A stretch of DNA of 64,000 nucleotides, from contig CAYVRT010000014.1 in assembly GCA_964453115.1 (NCBI GenBank), positions 1-64,000 on the forward strand, in the 5' to 3' direction. The position numbers and the translations under genes are program-made. The stretch comes from JAIWNK01 sp964453115. GTDB lineage: Bacteria; Chloroflexota; Anaerolineae; Anaerolineales; Anaerolineaceae. The notes under the pieces are model-generated. The model saw only the letters and a list, made by a program, of their open reading frames with translations, was not told the DNA's origin and made no database searches. Positions 42,667 through 51,175 of the stretch are shown one piece after another; position 1 is the first letter of the stretch; every line of letters begins with the position of its first letter.

Positions 42667-43365
42667 TCAGGTGTTGCTACCTTGTTCAATCAGCCGGCGG
42701 ATTTGGCGTTTGAGGTCAGCGAAGACCGGTTCGATGGGGCGGTCTGCATTGATGGTGATGAAACCATATTCCTTGCTCAGGTATTCAAACTGTTCTATCA
42801 GGCGCGCCTGATAGATGCAAAAGCTATCGTAGAGGTTATCGGCGCAGCGAATATCCATGCCGGATTCCCAGTAATTGAAGCCCCGGCCATAGACCATGCG
42901 GGCAACGAGGGTTGGAATTTCGGCGCGCAGGTAAAGCACGAGATCGGGTTTGAGGGCAAAGCTATACACTTTGCGTGCCCATTCAGGGTCTGCGCCGCGC
43001 ACAACATCGCGAGCGATGATGGAATAGAAATAGCGGTCAGAAAGGACAAAGAAGCCAGCTTTGAGGGCGGGGATGATCTGATTTTCGAGGCGGTCGGCAA
43101 AGTCGGCGGCGTAGAAAAGGCTCAAGGTTTGCCGCCCCAGGGTATGGCCTTCTTTGGCCTGGTCGAGGCCAACCTGGGTGAGTGGGGAGCGGTTGAGGCC
43201 GGTATCGGCGACTGCAAACCCCTCATCTTCCAGCCATTTTCGCAACAGGCTAATTTGCGTTGAGCGACCTACGCTGTCAGTGCCTTCAAGGACAATCAGC
43301 TTACCGGGCATATCGGAGATGGTGCGGTAAGGAAAACCGCCGCCGTAGAATTGAGCCTGAGTCAT
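42667..43365 (-). CDS. thymidylate-kinase-like protein with Arg in Walker A
   Basis: 232 aa. The fold and motifs match dTMP kinase: LEGTDSVGRSTQ (27-38), the DRY motif in LSDRYFYS, and ARDVVRGADPEW. The Walker A lysine is replaced by Arg (R34 in GRST, where the partner gene has GKST), so nucleotide phosphorylation may be lost or altered. The start is ATG 43365, with AAGGAGG; Met19 is an alternative. ATGA overlap with the gene before it. A regulatory or heteromer subunit is the simplest idea (inference). Confidence 0.85.
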   Translation of the reverse strand: MTQAQFYGGGFPYRTISDMPGKLIVLEGTDSVGRSTQISLLRKWLEDEGFAVADTGLNRSPLTQVGLDQAKEGHTLGRQTLSLFYAADFADRLENQIIPALKAGFFVLSDRYFYSIIARDVVRGADPEWARKVYSFALKPDLVLYLRAEIPTLVARMVYGRGFNYWESGMDIRCADNLYDSFCIYQARLIEQFEYLSKEYGFITINADRPIEPVFADLKRQIRRLIEQGSNT

Positions 43366-44105
43366 GCCTGGCCTCCTTCGGGGGTGGGTTGGGATTTGCG
43401 CGACGTGCGTTTTTTGGTGGGGGTGGGCAGGTTGGGATTGGGCATTCCTTCCCAGCCGAGTAAGATTTTGCGCACAATTTGCCGCACCTGTTTTTGTTGT
43501 TTTTGGACGACTTCGGTGCCATCAATGACAACGAACCCAAATTCGCTGGTCATTTCATCGTATTGAGCGATGATGCTTTGCTGAAAGAGACGGAAACTGG
43601 TGGTTTTGCTGTCGGATAGTCCAAGGTCCATGCCTGCTTCGTAATACTTTAACTCGGCACGTCCAGAGAGGATGCGTTCGACCGCAATTTCAACAGGTAC
43701 ACGGAAATAGAGTGCCAGATCGGGCTGGGGAGCGAAAGAGTAGAGGTTGCGTACCCAGTCGGGTGCTACGCCACGCGCTACATCGCGGGCGAAAGCGGTG
43801 AAGGCATAGCGATCTGCCAGGACAATGACACCAGCTTTGAGCATGGGCAAGATTTGATTTTCCCAACGGTCGGCGAAATCGGTTGCTTGCATCAGGCTGA
43901 AGGTGGTTGGGGTAAACATTTTCTCTTTTTTGCCCATCTTGGTTGTGCTTTTAACCAGGGTAGAAGAGTTCCACTCGCTAAAGTAGACTGATTTCCCCTG
44001 TGTTTGCAGCCATTTGTACAGCAAGTCAATCTGCGTAGATTTTCCGCTGCCATCAATACCTTCGACAACGATCAATTTGCCGCGATAGGAATGAGGTTTC
44101 AACAT
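43362..44105 (-). CDS. thymidylate-kinase-like protein with basic tail
   Basis: 247 aa. VEGIDGSGKST (14-24) is an intact Walker A; LADRYAFTAFARDVARG follows as the DRY region. Extra ~35 C-terminal residues are rich in Pro, Lys and Arg (PTKKRTSRKS). It is first in the set tmk-like, tmk-like, CHAD, HD. It is unlikely to be the only housekeeping dTMP kinase, given the pairing and context; a polyphosphate-linked NMP/NDP kinase or adaptor is possible (inference). AAGGGAT is just before the ATG. Confidence 0.85.
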   Translation of the reverse strand: MLKPHSYRGKLIVVEGIDGSGKSTQIDLLYKWLQTQGKSVYFSEWNSSTLVKSTTKMGKKEKMFTPTTFSLMQATDFADRWENQILPMLKAGVIVLADRYAFTAFARDVARGVAPDWVRNLYSFAPQPDLALYFRVPVEIAVERILSGRAELKYYEAGMDLGLSDSKTTSFRLFQQSIIAQYDEMTSEFGFVVIDGTEVVQKQQKQVRQIVRKILLGWEGMPNPNLPTPTKKRTSRKSQPTPEGGQA

Positions 44106-44174
44106 GGCGATCCCTTTGCTGAGGAGATGAATTTTTCACAAAGTTTGCATACATTATAGCATTTTTGCGGAGAG

Positions 44175-44203
44175 AAAAAACCGGCATTTGCAGCCGGTTT
44201 TTT
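44175..44203 (-). terminator. terminator after phoU
   Basis: An 11-bp stem, AAAAAACCGGC/GCCGGTTTTTT, with a 7-nt loop, just past the phoU stop. U-runs on both strands make it bidirectional in principle. It separates the pst-phoU operon from the kinase-CHAD set. Confidence 0.85.
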
Positions 44204-44209
44204 GGGGCG

Positions 44210-44896
44210 TTATTCTATGCTTTCTTCAAATTCGTCATCGGTGCTATCAATTTCAAGCATTTCACCGGTGGCAATGAAGACTGTTCGTTCGCAAATATTG
44301 GTGACGCGGTCAGCCATGCGCTCCAGGTTATGGGCAACCCAAATGAGTAAATTGGTATGGTCAATGATGGCTGGGTTTTGCACCATGGCATGAACAACGG
44401 TGAGATAGACACGGTTATACAGGTTATCTACCTCATCATCTTCCGAGGGAATGGCAGCTGCCAGGTTGGGGTTTTCGGTAACAAATGCGCTGAGGGCGCG
44501 GTGCAACATGCTGACAGCAACTTCGGCCATGCGGTCAAATTCCTGGGTGGGGATGGGCACTTCGGCATCTTCGAGCCGGATAGTGACGCGAGCAACGCCT
44601 TTGGCGTAGTCGCCCATGCGTTCCAACTCGGTGATGACTTCGAGCATGGCGGCCAGGATGCGCAGATCATGTGCCATGGGCTGCTGTGTGGCGATGAGAA
44701 TGAGAATGGCGTTTTCGATTGCGTAGCGCTTTTCGTTGATTAATTGATCGGCTCGATAGATCTGACGCGCTTCGGCGGTGTCGCGGCTTTTGAGCGAGCT
44801 AACTGCTTTGAGCATGGCTTGTTCAACCATGCTGCCGAGCAGCAATACCTCATCCTGGAGGTGATGGATTTGGCGTTCAAGGGTTTGACGAGTCAT
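44210..44896 (-). CDS. phoU: phosphate transport regulator PhoU
   Basis: 228 aa. A helical-bundle regulator with two PhoU repeats. Each repeat has the E/D-x-x-x-D metal motif: ELERMGDYAKG near 88-98, and LERMADRVTNI near 190-200. It represses Pho signalling by acting between the Pst transporter and the sensor kinase. ATG 44896 has AGAGGAA upstream. It is last in pstSCAB-phoU, with a terminator after it. Confidence 0.94.
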   Translation of the reverse strand: MTRQTLERQIHHLQDEVLLLGSMVEQAMLKAVSSLKSRDTAEARQIYRADQLINEKRYAIENAILILIATQQPMAHDLRILAAMLEVITELERMGDYAKGVARVTIRLEDAEVPIPTQEFDRMAEVAVSMLHRALSAFVTENPNLAAAIPSEDDEVDNLYNRVYLTVVHAMVQNPAIIDHTNLLIWVAHNLERMADRVTNICERTVFIATGEMLEIDSTDDEFEESIE

Positions 44897-44918
44897 GGCA
44901 ATTCCTCTGGCGTGCAAA

Positions 44919-45707
44919 TTAGCCGAAGCGGCCAGTGATGTAATCTTCGGTGCGCTTGTCTTGTGGACGGGTGAAGATTTGGCTGGTAGGCCCATATTCT
45001 ACCATCATTCCTGCCCGGTCGGTGTCCATGGTGAAGAAGGCGGTGAAGTCGGAGGCGCGAGCTGCCTGCTGCATGTTGTGGGTGACGATGATGATGGTGT
45101 AGTTTTGTGAGAGTTCTCGCATCAGATCTTCAATTTTGAGGGTGGCAATTGGGTCGAGGGCTGAGCAAGGTTCATCCATCAGGATGATTTCGGGGCGTAC
45201 AGCCAGGGTGCGGGCAATGCAAAGCCGTTGCTGTTGACCACCAGAAAGAGCCAGAGCGCTTTTCTTGAGCGTATCTTTGACCTCATCCCAGAGCGCTGCT
45301 TGCCGTAGGGATTGTTCAACCATATCGTCCATGTTGCCGCGATACCCATTGATGCGGGCGCCCCAGGCGATGTTTTCGTAAATACTTTTGGGGAAGGGAT
45401 TGGGTTTTTGGAAGACCATGCCAATCAGTCGGCGCACTTGAACGGGGTCTACATCGGGGTCGTAGATGTTTTTGCCGTGAAAAAGGATTTCGCCGCTCAG
45501 GTGTGCGCCGGGGATCAGGTCGTTCATGCGGTTGAAGCAACGAATGACGGTGCTTTTACCGCAACCAGAAGGGCCAATGATGGCGGTGATTTTGCATGGT
45601 TCAATTTGCAGGTTGATGCCTTTCACGGCTCGAAAGCTGCTGTAGAAGATATCAACATTGCGTAGTTCAATGGCATAGGAGGGATTGGGGGTGTGGAGAT
45701 CGGTCAT
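44919..45707 (-). CDS. pstB: phosphate ABC transporter ATPase PstB
   Basis: 262 aa. The ATPase of the high-affinity phosphate importer. GPSGCGKST Walker A, QKPNPFP Q-loop (the Pst signature), LSGGQQQR and IILMDEPCSALD are all intact. The start ATG 45707 is 5 bp past the pstA stop, with no clear ribosome site, so translation is probably coupled. Confidence 0.96.
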   Translation of the reverse strand: MTDLHTPNPSYAIELRNVDIFYSSFRAVKGINLQIEPCKITAIIGPSGCGKSTVIRCFNRMNDLIPGAHLSGEILFHGKNIYDPDVDPVQVRRLIGMVFQKPNPFPKSIYENIAWGARINGYRGNMDDMVEQSLRQAALWDEVKDTLKKSALALSGGQQQRLCIARTLAVRPEIILMDEPCSALDPIATLKIEDLMRELSQNYTIIIVTHNMQQAARASDFTAFFTMDTDRAGMMVEYGPTSQIFTRPQDKRTEDYITGRFG

Positions 45708-45712
45708 GTTGG

Positions 45713-46906
45713 TTAAACTCGTTTGCTGAAGCGGTTGCGCAGCAGAATGGCTACTGCGTTGAGGGTGAGCAGGGTGAGGATGAGCACAATTATAGCTGCG
45801 GCAGCGATATTGCGGAAGGTGTCCTGTGGACGGGATGTCCAATTATAGATTTGAATGGGTAAGACGGTGAAGCGCGAGAACAGTCCGGAGGGATCTTTGT
45901 TGATAAAGGAGGATGCGCCTACCAGGATGAGCGGGGCGGTTTCGCCAAAGGCGCGGGAGATGGAGAGGATGGTGCCAGTGAGGATGCCGGGGAGGGCATA
46001 GGGCAGAACATGATGCCAGATGGTTTGCCATTGGGTGGCACCCAGTCCATAGCTTGCCTGGCGCAGGCTGTTTGGGACGGCGCGGATTGCTTCCTGCGCG
46101 TTGATGATCAGAATGGGCAGAATGAGGAGCGCCATGGTTAACCCTGCACTGAGTACAGTGCGTCCCTGGGTCAGGTCAGATAGACCGCGCACAAAGATGG
46201 CAAGCCCGAGAATGCCGTAGACGATGGAGGGAACGCCCGCCAGGTTATCAATGTTGGTTTGAATCAGCCGGTTGATGCGGTTGGCGGTGGCGTATTCTTC
46301 CAGATAGATGGCTGCTCCAACGCCGATGGGGAAGGCAAAGGTGATCGTAATCAGAATGATCCACAACGATCCCATTAAAGCAGTTCGGATGCCGGCAATT
46401 TCGGGAGATTTTGAAAGACCGCCAACAATAAAGTTCCAGTTCAGCCAGGAACGAAAGCTGATATGTGCACCGGGGTATTCTTCGCTGGCAATTTGCTCAA
46501 TTTCTGCCCGGCGCAGCAAACTTTCATCGAGGTGGAAGCTCTTTTGCACCTTGGGGATGACAATTTCTTCCATGACCAGGTTATATAGCTGTCTTTGGTT
46601 GAGGGTGTTGAGCGGTGTGTCGCGCTCAATGGTGCGCAAACGGCTGGGTTTGAGGCGACCTGTGAGGATGGCTGAAAGTTCTTCTGAGGATAATTCTTCA
46701 AGTGGTTTTTCGGATAGGGCGGTGGGTTCGGTTGTGTAACGAACGATGACCAGCCCCATGCTTTGGTTTAAAATGCTAAGGATGAGAACAATCAGGGCAA
46801 TCAGACCGACGATGGTGGAGAGGAAAAAGAGGGCGCGCCCAATTGTGCCGCTGCGATGACGGTGGATGAGGTGAGGGGAGCGTTGGAGTAGATCGTTTTC
46901 TTTCAT
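45713..46906 (-). CDS. pstA: phosphate ABC transporter permease PstA
   Basis: 397 aa. A membrane subunit of the Pst importer with six helices in the C-terminal ~270 residues and the ABC-permease EAA-like loop (EAIRAVPNSLRQASYGLGATQ). It has an extra N-terminal segment: a helix at about 25-47 and then ~110 mostly hydrophilic residues (roughly 50-155) before the usual permease core, longer than the ~290-aa norm. ATGA overlap with pstC; GAGG before the ATG. Confidence 0.94.
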   Translation of the reverse strand: MKENDLLQRSPHLIHRHRSGTIGRALFFLSTIVGLIALIVLILSILNQSMGLVIVRYTTEPTALSEKPLEELSSEELSAILTGRLKPSRLRTIERDTPLNTLNQRQLYNLVMEEIVIPKVQKSFHLDESLLRRAEIEQIASEEYPGAHISFRSWLNWNFIVGGLSKSPEIAGIRTALMGSLWIILITITFAFPIGVGAAIYLEEYATANRINRLIQTNIDNLAGVPSIVYGILGLAIFVRGLSDLTQGRTVLSAGLTMALLILPILIINAQEAIRAVPNSLRQASYGLGATQWQTIWHHVLPYALPGILTGTILSISRAFGETAPLILVGASSFINKDPSGLFSRFTVLPIQIYNWTSRPQDTFRNIAAAAIIVLILTLLTLNAVAILLRNRFSKRV

Positions 46907-47865
46907 TCGTAGACCTCGCGGAAGCGAGCTGATAATTTGCGGCTGAGGATGTTGAGTGCCAGGGTGATGCTGAACAAGAGCAGGCCGATGGCAAAGATGC
47001 TGTTGTAATCCGGGGTATCATATCCTACATCGCCGCCGCTAATGCGGGCTATGTAGCCGGTCATGGTTTCGGCGGCTTTGAGCGGGTTGGGGGTGAAGTT
47101 GGGGCCAGACCCGGCGGCGAGGGCGACGATCATCGTTTCACCGACGGCGCGTGAAATGGCGAGGATGAAGGCGGCAATGATGCCGGATAGGGCAGCGGGA
47201 ACGACGACTTGCAAAGCTGTTTCTAGTTTGGTTGCTCCCATTCCATAGGCAGCCTCGCGTAGGGAGCGCGGTACGGCATTCAGTGCATCTTCACTCATTG
47301 AGCAAACAAGTGGCAGGATCATGACGCCCATTACCAGGCCGGCTGAGAGTGTGTTATAAATTTGAACGGTTTCTGTGCCCAGCAGGGTACGAAGTAGGGG
47401 GGTCATGAAGGTCAAGGCAAAATAGCCATATACGACTGTCGGGATTCCGGCCAGAATTTCGAGAATTGGCTTGAGGATGCCGCGCGTTTTTGAGCTGGCG
47501 TATTCGCTCAGATAAATGGCCGCTGCCAGGCCAAGCGGCAGGGCGACAAGCATGGCAAAGAAGGTGGTCATCAGTGTGGCATTGACCAGTGGCAAGACGC
47601 CAAATTGACCGATGGTGGGCTGCCATTTGGTGCCGGTCAGGAAGTCAATCAGGTTGACATCGGGGCTGGAGAAAAAGAGCAGTGATTCTTTGCCGAGCTC
47701 AATGACAATGCCCAGGGTTGTGAGAATGGAAACCGCACCGCAGAAGAACAAAAAGCCCTGAATCAACCGTTCGCCCCAGCGTGGGCGTTTATGAAGGTTG
47801 ATAAGAATTGCAGAGGCTGGGGTGGGCGGGGCGGTTGTGGTGGATTGAAGCATTTCTTGTTCCAT
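46903..47865 (-). CDS. pstC: phosphate ABC transporter permease PstC
   Basis: 320 aa. The partner permease, with about six helices and the EAA loop DALNAVPRSLREAAYGMGATK. It follows pstS after 90 bp that contain a strong hairpin. The start is either ATG 47865 or 47853 (MLQS); the ribosome sites are weak for both. Confidence 0.94.
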   Translation of the reverse strand: MEQEMLQSTTTAPPTPASAILINLHKRPRWGERLIQGFLFFCGAVSILTTLGIVIELGKESLLFFSSPDVNLIDFLTGTKWQPTIGQFGVLPLVNATLMTTFFAMLVALPLGLAAAIYLSEYASSKTRGILKPILEILAGIPTVVYGYFALTFMTPLLRTLLGTETVQIYNTLSAGLVMGVMILPLVCSMSEDALNAVPRSLREAAYGMGATKLETALQVVVPAALSGIIAAFILAISRAVGETMIVALAAGSGPNFTPNPLKAAETMTGYIARISGGDVGYDTPDYNSIFAIGLLLFSITLALNILSRKLSARFREVYE

Positions 47866-47897
47866 TGAGGAAGCCTTTTTTGTGTACTTCGGGCATT

Positions 47898-47928
47898 CTG
47901 GCGCTTCCCTTTTGCAGAGAAGCGCCAG
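47898..47928 (-). other. hairpin between pstS and pstC
   Basis: A perfect 10-bp stem, CTGGCGCTTC/GAAGCGCCAG, with an 11-nt loop and no U-run, in the pstS-pstC gap. It may protect the 3' end of the abundant pstS message or limit read-through. Confidence 0.65.
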
Positions 47929-47955
47929 TGAGCCGTTTTTAGAAGAGTGATTGAC

Positions 47956-49902
47956 TTAGCGGGTGGCTTCGAGCCAGGTTTGTTTGGCAACCGTTAGTGC
48001 ATCATTGCTAGCGGGGAAGTAGCCAACCTCGTTGATGACCATGTTGACATTGCTGAGGTAGTAGTGGATGAAGGCAGCGATCTGGGGTTTGGCCTTCATG
48101 ATTTCGGCATCTGAGTAGATGAAGAGCGGGCGGGCAAGAACATATTCGCCGCTTTCAGCTGTTTCGAAGCTGGGGGCAATGCTATTGATGGAAAGGGCCT
48201 TCAGGTTGCCCTGTTCGCGCTGGTAGTAGGCGTAGCCAAAGTACCCGATGGCATATTTGGAGCCTTCAACACCTTTGACGAGGACGTTATCGTCTTCGCT
48301 GGCTTGCAGATTGCTGGCTTCAAGGGCGAGTTTCTTGGCATCATCGAGCTTTTCAATCTTATTGGGTTTCTGGATGGCGACCTCGACGAAAAACTCAAAG
48401 GTGCCAGAGTCGGTGCCGGGGGTGAAGCGCTGAATATCTTCAGCGGGCCATTCGGGGCGAACATCGGACCATTGGGTGGCGGTGGTGAAGAGCAGTTCAA
48501 GTTCTTTGAGGGTGATGTCGGTGGCAAAGTCGTTTTCCTTGCTCACGACAATAGCGATGGCATCGGTGCCAACGCGGAACTCGAGCGGTGTGCGGATGGG
48601 GGAGAGGGTGGCACAGTTGGCGATTTCACCATCTTTGATTTTGCGCGAAGCATTGGCGATATCAGTTTCGCCTGTTTTGCAGAAGCGTTCGAACCCGGCG
48701 CCAGAGCCGATGATGTCGTTCTTGATTTCACCCTGGAAACCATCGGCGATGAACATTTCCTGAATAGCTTCGGAGAGTGGGCCAACGGTTGAGGAACCGG
48801 CGGTGTAAATGTCGCCGCTGGCGGCAGCCGGATCGCTTGAGGCAACAGCAAATTCCCAGGTGATGTAGGAGCTTTGCATGGCTGCTTCGCTGGCGGGGAA
48901 GTAACCAACCTCGCTGATGGCGCTGTTGACGTTGTCGAGGTAATATTTGATGAAGGCGGCGACCTGGGGTTTGGCCTTCATGATTTCGGCATCTGAGTAG
49001 ATGAAGAGCGGGCGGGCAAGAACATATTCGCCGCTTTCAGCTGTTTCGAAGCTGGGGGCAATGCTATTGATGGAAAGGGCCTTCAGGTTGCCCTGTTCGC
49101 GCTGGTAGTAGGCGTAGCCAAAGTACCCGATGGCATATTTGGAGCCTTCAACACCTTTGACGAGGACGTTATCGTCTTCGCTGGCTTGCAGATTGCTGGC
49201 TTCAAGGGCGAGTTTCTTGGCATCATCGAGCTTTTCAATCTTATTGGGTTTCTGGATGGCGACCTCGACGAAAAACTCAAAGGTGCCAGAGTCGGTGCCG
49301 GGGGTGAAGCGCTGAATATCTTCAGCGGGCCATTCGGGGCGAACATCGGACCATTGGGTGGCGGTGGTGAAGAGCAGTTCAAGTTCTTTGAGGGTGATGT
49401 CGGTGGCAAAGTCGTTTTCCTTGCTCACGACAATAGCGATGGCATCGGTGCCAACGCGGAACTCGAGCGGTGTGCGGATGGGGGAGAGGGTGGCACAGTT
49501 GGCGATTTCACCATCTTTGATTTTGCGCGAAGCATTGGCGATATCAGTTTCGCCTGTTTTGCAGAAGCGTTCGAACCCGGCGCCAGAGCCGATGATGTCG
49601 TTCTTGATTTCACCCTGGAAACCATCGGCGATGAACATTTCCTGAATGGCTTCGGAGAGTGGGCCAACGGTTGAGGAACCGGCGCTGTAAATGTCGCCGC
49701 TGACAGCCGCCGGATCGAAGGGGTCAGTTGGAACAGGAACTGTGGTTGGCTCGGTGGCTGTGGTTGGCTCTGCGGCCCTGGTTGGTTCGGCAGCGGTGGT
49801 CGGCTGAGTAGCCGGTGTGGTTGCTGTGGCCGTGCTGCAGGCCGAAAGGGCCAGGCTCAATGCCATCAGCACGAGAATGAAGGTGTACAAACTGCGACGC
49901 AT
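47956..49902 (-). CDS. pstS: tandem-duplicated phosphate-binding lipoprotein PstS
   Basis: 648 aa, about twice the usual size. A signal peptide with lipobox LSAC (Cys22) and a Thr/Pro/Ala/Glu linker to ~65 are followed by two PstS domains (about 68-355 and 362-648). Each has the phosphate motifs AGSSTVGPLSEAI, GSGAGFERFC, DIANASRKI and FTPGTDSGTFEFF. The two copies are offset by 294 residues. A stretch of 721 bp (49684-48964 and 48802-48082) differs at one base only. The C-terminal ends of the domains differ more. Both sites look functional, so one lipoprotein could carry two phosphates or use two domains at one transporter. AAGGAG precedes the ATG. Confidence 0.95.
   Translation of the reverse strand: MRRSLYTFILVLMALSLALSACSTATATTPATQPTTAAEPTRAAEPTTATEPTTVPVPTDPFDPAAVSGDIYSAGSSTVGPLSEAIQEMFIADGFQGEIKNDIIGSGAGFERFCKTGETDIANASRKIKDGEIANCATLSPIRTPLEFRVGTDAIAIVVSKENDFATDITLKELELLFTTATQWSDVRPEWPAEDIQRFTPGTDSGTFEFFVEVAIQKPNKIEKLDDAKKLALEASNLQASEDDNVLVKGVEGSKYAIGYFGYAYYQREQGNLKALSINSIAPSFETAESGEYVLARPLFIYSDAEIMKAKPQVAAFIKYYLDNVNSAISEVGYFPASEAAMQSSYITWEFAVASSDPAAASGDIYTAGSSTVGPLSEAIQEMFIADGFQGEIKNDIIGSGAGFERFCKTGETDIANASRKIKDGEIANCATLSPIRTPLEFRVGTDAIAIVVSKENDFATDITLKELELLFTTATQWSDVRPEWPAEDIQRFTPGTDSGTFEFFVEVAIQKPNKIEKLDDAKKLALEASNLQASEDDNVLVKGVEGSKYAIGYFGYAYYQREQGNLKALSINSIAPSFETAESGEYVLARPLFIYSDAEIMKAKPQIAAFIHYYLSNVNMVINEVGYFPASNDALTVAKQTWLEATR
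48082..48802. repeat. pstS internal repeat, distal copy (882-bp period)
   Basis: Aligned with 48964-49684 it differs at only one base (48766 a versus 49648 g). The bases just before it (48000-48081) and after 48802 are clearly diverged. Confidence 0.97.
48964..49684. repeat. pstS internal repeat, proximal copy (882-bp period)
   Basis: Partner of 48082-48802, offset by exactly 882 bp (294 codons), so the reading frame is kept. Confidence 0.97.
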
Positions 49903-49969
49903 TTCTTTCTTCTCCTTGTTTACAAAATACGATGTTTGGTAGTTGCAAGGATACCAGACGTGTTTTAAG

Positions 49970-50002
49970 GGTGTGGGAACAGTTTGTTAACAACGGGTAA
50001 AC
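49970..50002 (-). promoter_or_regulatory. candidate Pho box: three 11-bp GTT repeats
   Basis: On the minus strand three adjacent 11-mers start with GTT: GTTTACCCGTT (50002-49992), GTTAACAAACT (49991-49981) and GTTCCCACACC (49980-49970). PhoB/PhoP boxes are direct repeats of 11 bp, and the Streptomyces PhoP unit begins GTTCACC. It lies ~70-100 bp before pstS, with a possible -10 (TATCCT or TATTTT) downstream. Confidence 0.55.
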
Positions 50003-50030
50003 ACTGGTTTAAGAAGCTGTGGGAGGCGGT

Positions 50031-50060
50031 TTGGCGCGTTCACTGGCAGTCTGGTATAAT
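50031..50060 (+). promoter_or_regulatory. promoter of prfA
   Basis: TTGGCG (50031-50036), an 18-bp spacer and TATAAT (50055-50060) on the plus strand, 39 bp before the ATG. Confidence 0.6.
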
Positions 50061-50098
50061 CGGAAGTTTGGAAACGGTGTTGAAAGAAAGGTTGAATT

Positions 50099-51175
50099 AT
50101 GCTGGATAAACTTGCGTCTATTGAAGCGCGCTATGCGGAATTGGAACGACTCATGGGGGAAGTGGCCGAGGATTATCAACGGGTGGTTGAACTGGCGAAG
50201 GAACGTTCCGAATTGGAGGCGGTGGTGACGAGGAGTCAGCTTTATCGAGCCTTGTTGGCCCGAATTGAACAGGCCCGGCTGCTGCAAAATGAAGAGGATG
50301 AGGAATTGCGTTTTCTGGCGGAGGCTGAGCTGGCTGAGTTAACACCAGAGGTGGAGCGGTTGGAGAAGGAATTAAAGGGCTTGTTGTTGCCAAAAGACCC
50401 GCGCGATGAGCGAGATATTATTGTGGAGATTCGAGCTGGGACAGGGGGGGATGAGGCGGCTTTGTTCTGTTCCGATTTGTTCCGCATGATTAGTCGTTAT
50501 GCAGAGCGGCGGCGTTGGACGGTGGAGATTCTCTCGCAAAATGAAACTGGAATTGGTGGATATAAAGAAATCATTTTTTCGGTCAAGGGACGAGGTGCGT
50601 TTTCGCGTCTGAAATATGAGTCGGGTGTTCATCGTGTGCAGCGTGTTCCTGCAACGGAGGCTTCGGGGCGGATTCACACTTCAACGGCAACAGTGGCTGT
50701 GCTGGCAGAGGTGGAGGATGTGGATTTGCAAATTCCCGAAAGCGACCTGGAAATTGAAGTCTATCGCTCGGCAGGGGCAGGTGGGCAAAACGTGCAAAAG
50801 AACTCAACCGCAGTGCGAATCATTCATAAGCCGACAGGCATGGTGGTTGCTTGTCAGGATGAACGCTCTCAATTGCAAAATAAGTTGCGGGCGATGAGCA
50901 TTTTGCGGGCGCGCTTGTATGAACTGGAGGAGGAAAAACGCCGTCAGGAGATGGATGAGAATCGTCGCTCGCAAGTTGGGACGGGAGAGCGCTCGGAAAA
51001 AATTCGCACGTATAACTATCCGCAAAATCGGGTTACAGATCATCGTGTGGGTGTCTCTTCGTATAATTTGCCGGCGGTGATGGATGGGGAACTGGATATA
51101 TTCGTTGATGAACTGGCAATGCGTGATGAGACGGAACGACTGGCTGCGGTTGGGGAGGATGACGACGAGGCTTAG
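50099..51175 (+). CDS. prfA: peptide chain release factor 1
   Basis: 358 aa. Recognises UAA and UAG and triggers peptide release. GGQ, the catalytic motif, is at 228-230, and the codon-recognition tripeptide is P-A-T at 184-186, which marks RF1 and not RF2. It overlaps the prmC gene at its 3' end, the methyltransferase that modifies this GGQ glutamine. Confidence 0.96.
   Translation: MLDKLASIEARYAELERLMGEVAEDYQRVVELAKERSELEAVVTRSQLYRALLARIEQARLLQNEEDEELRFLAEAELAELTPEVERLEKELKGLLLPKDPRDERDIIVEIRAGTGGDEAALFCSDLFRMISRYAERRRWTVEILSQNETGIGGYKEIIFSVKGRGAFSRLKYESGVHRVQRVPATEASGRIHTSTATVAVLAEVEDVDLQIPESDLEIEVYRSAGAGGQNVQKNSTAVRIIHKPTGMVVACQDERSQLQNKLRAMSILRARLYELEEEKRRQEMDENRRSQVGTGERSEKIRTYNYPQNRVTDHRVGVSSYNLPAVMDGELDIFVDELAMRDETERLAAVGEDDDEA

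Noticed and set aside
42667..44105. Housekeeping dTMP kinase (tmk)
   Set aside because: Two overlapping divergent paralogues, an Arg in Walker A in one, and the CHAD/PPK2 context argue against a simple tmk call, so no symbol was given.
48082..49684. The pstS repeat as an assembly artefact
   Set aside because: The unit keeps frame, the flanks of the two copies are diverged and coherent, and each domain is complete. An artefact would be identical along its length. It still merits long-read proof.
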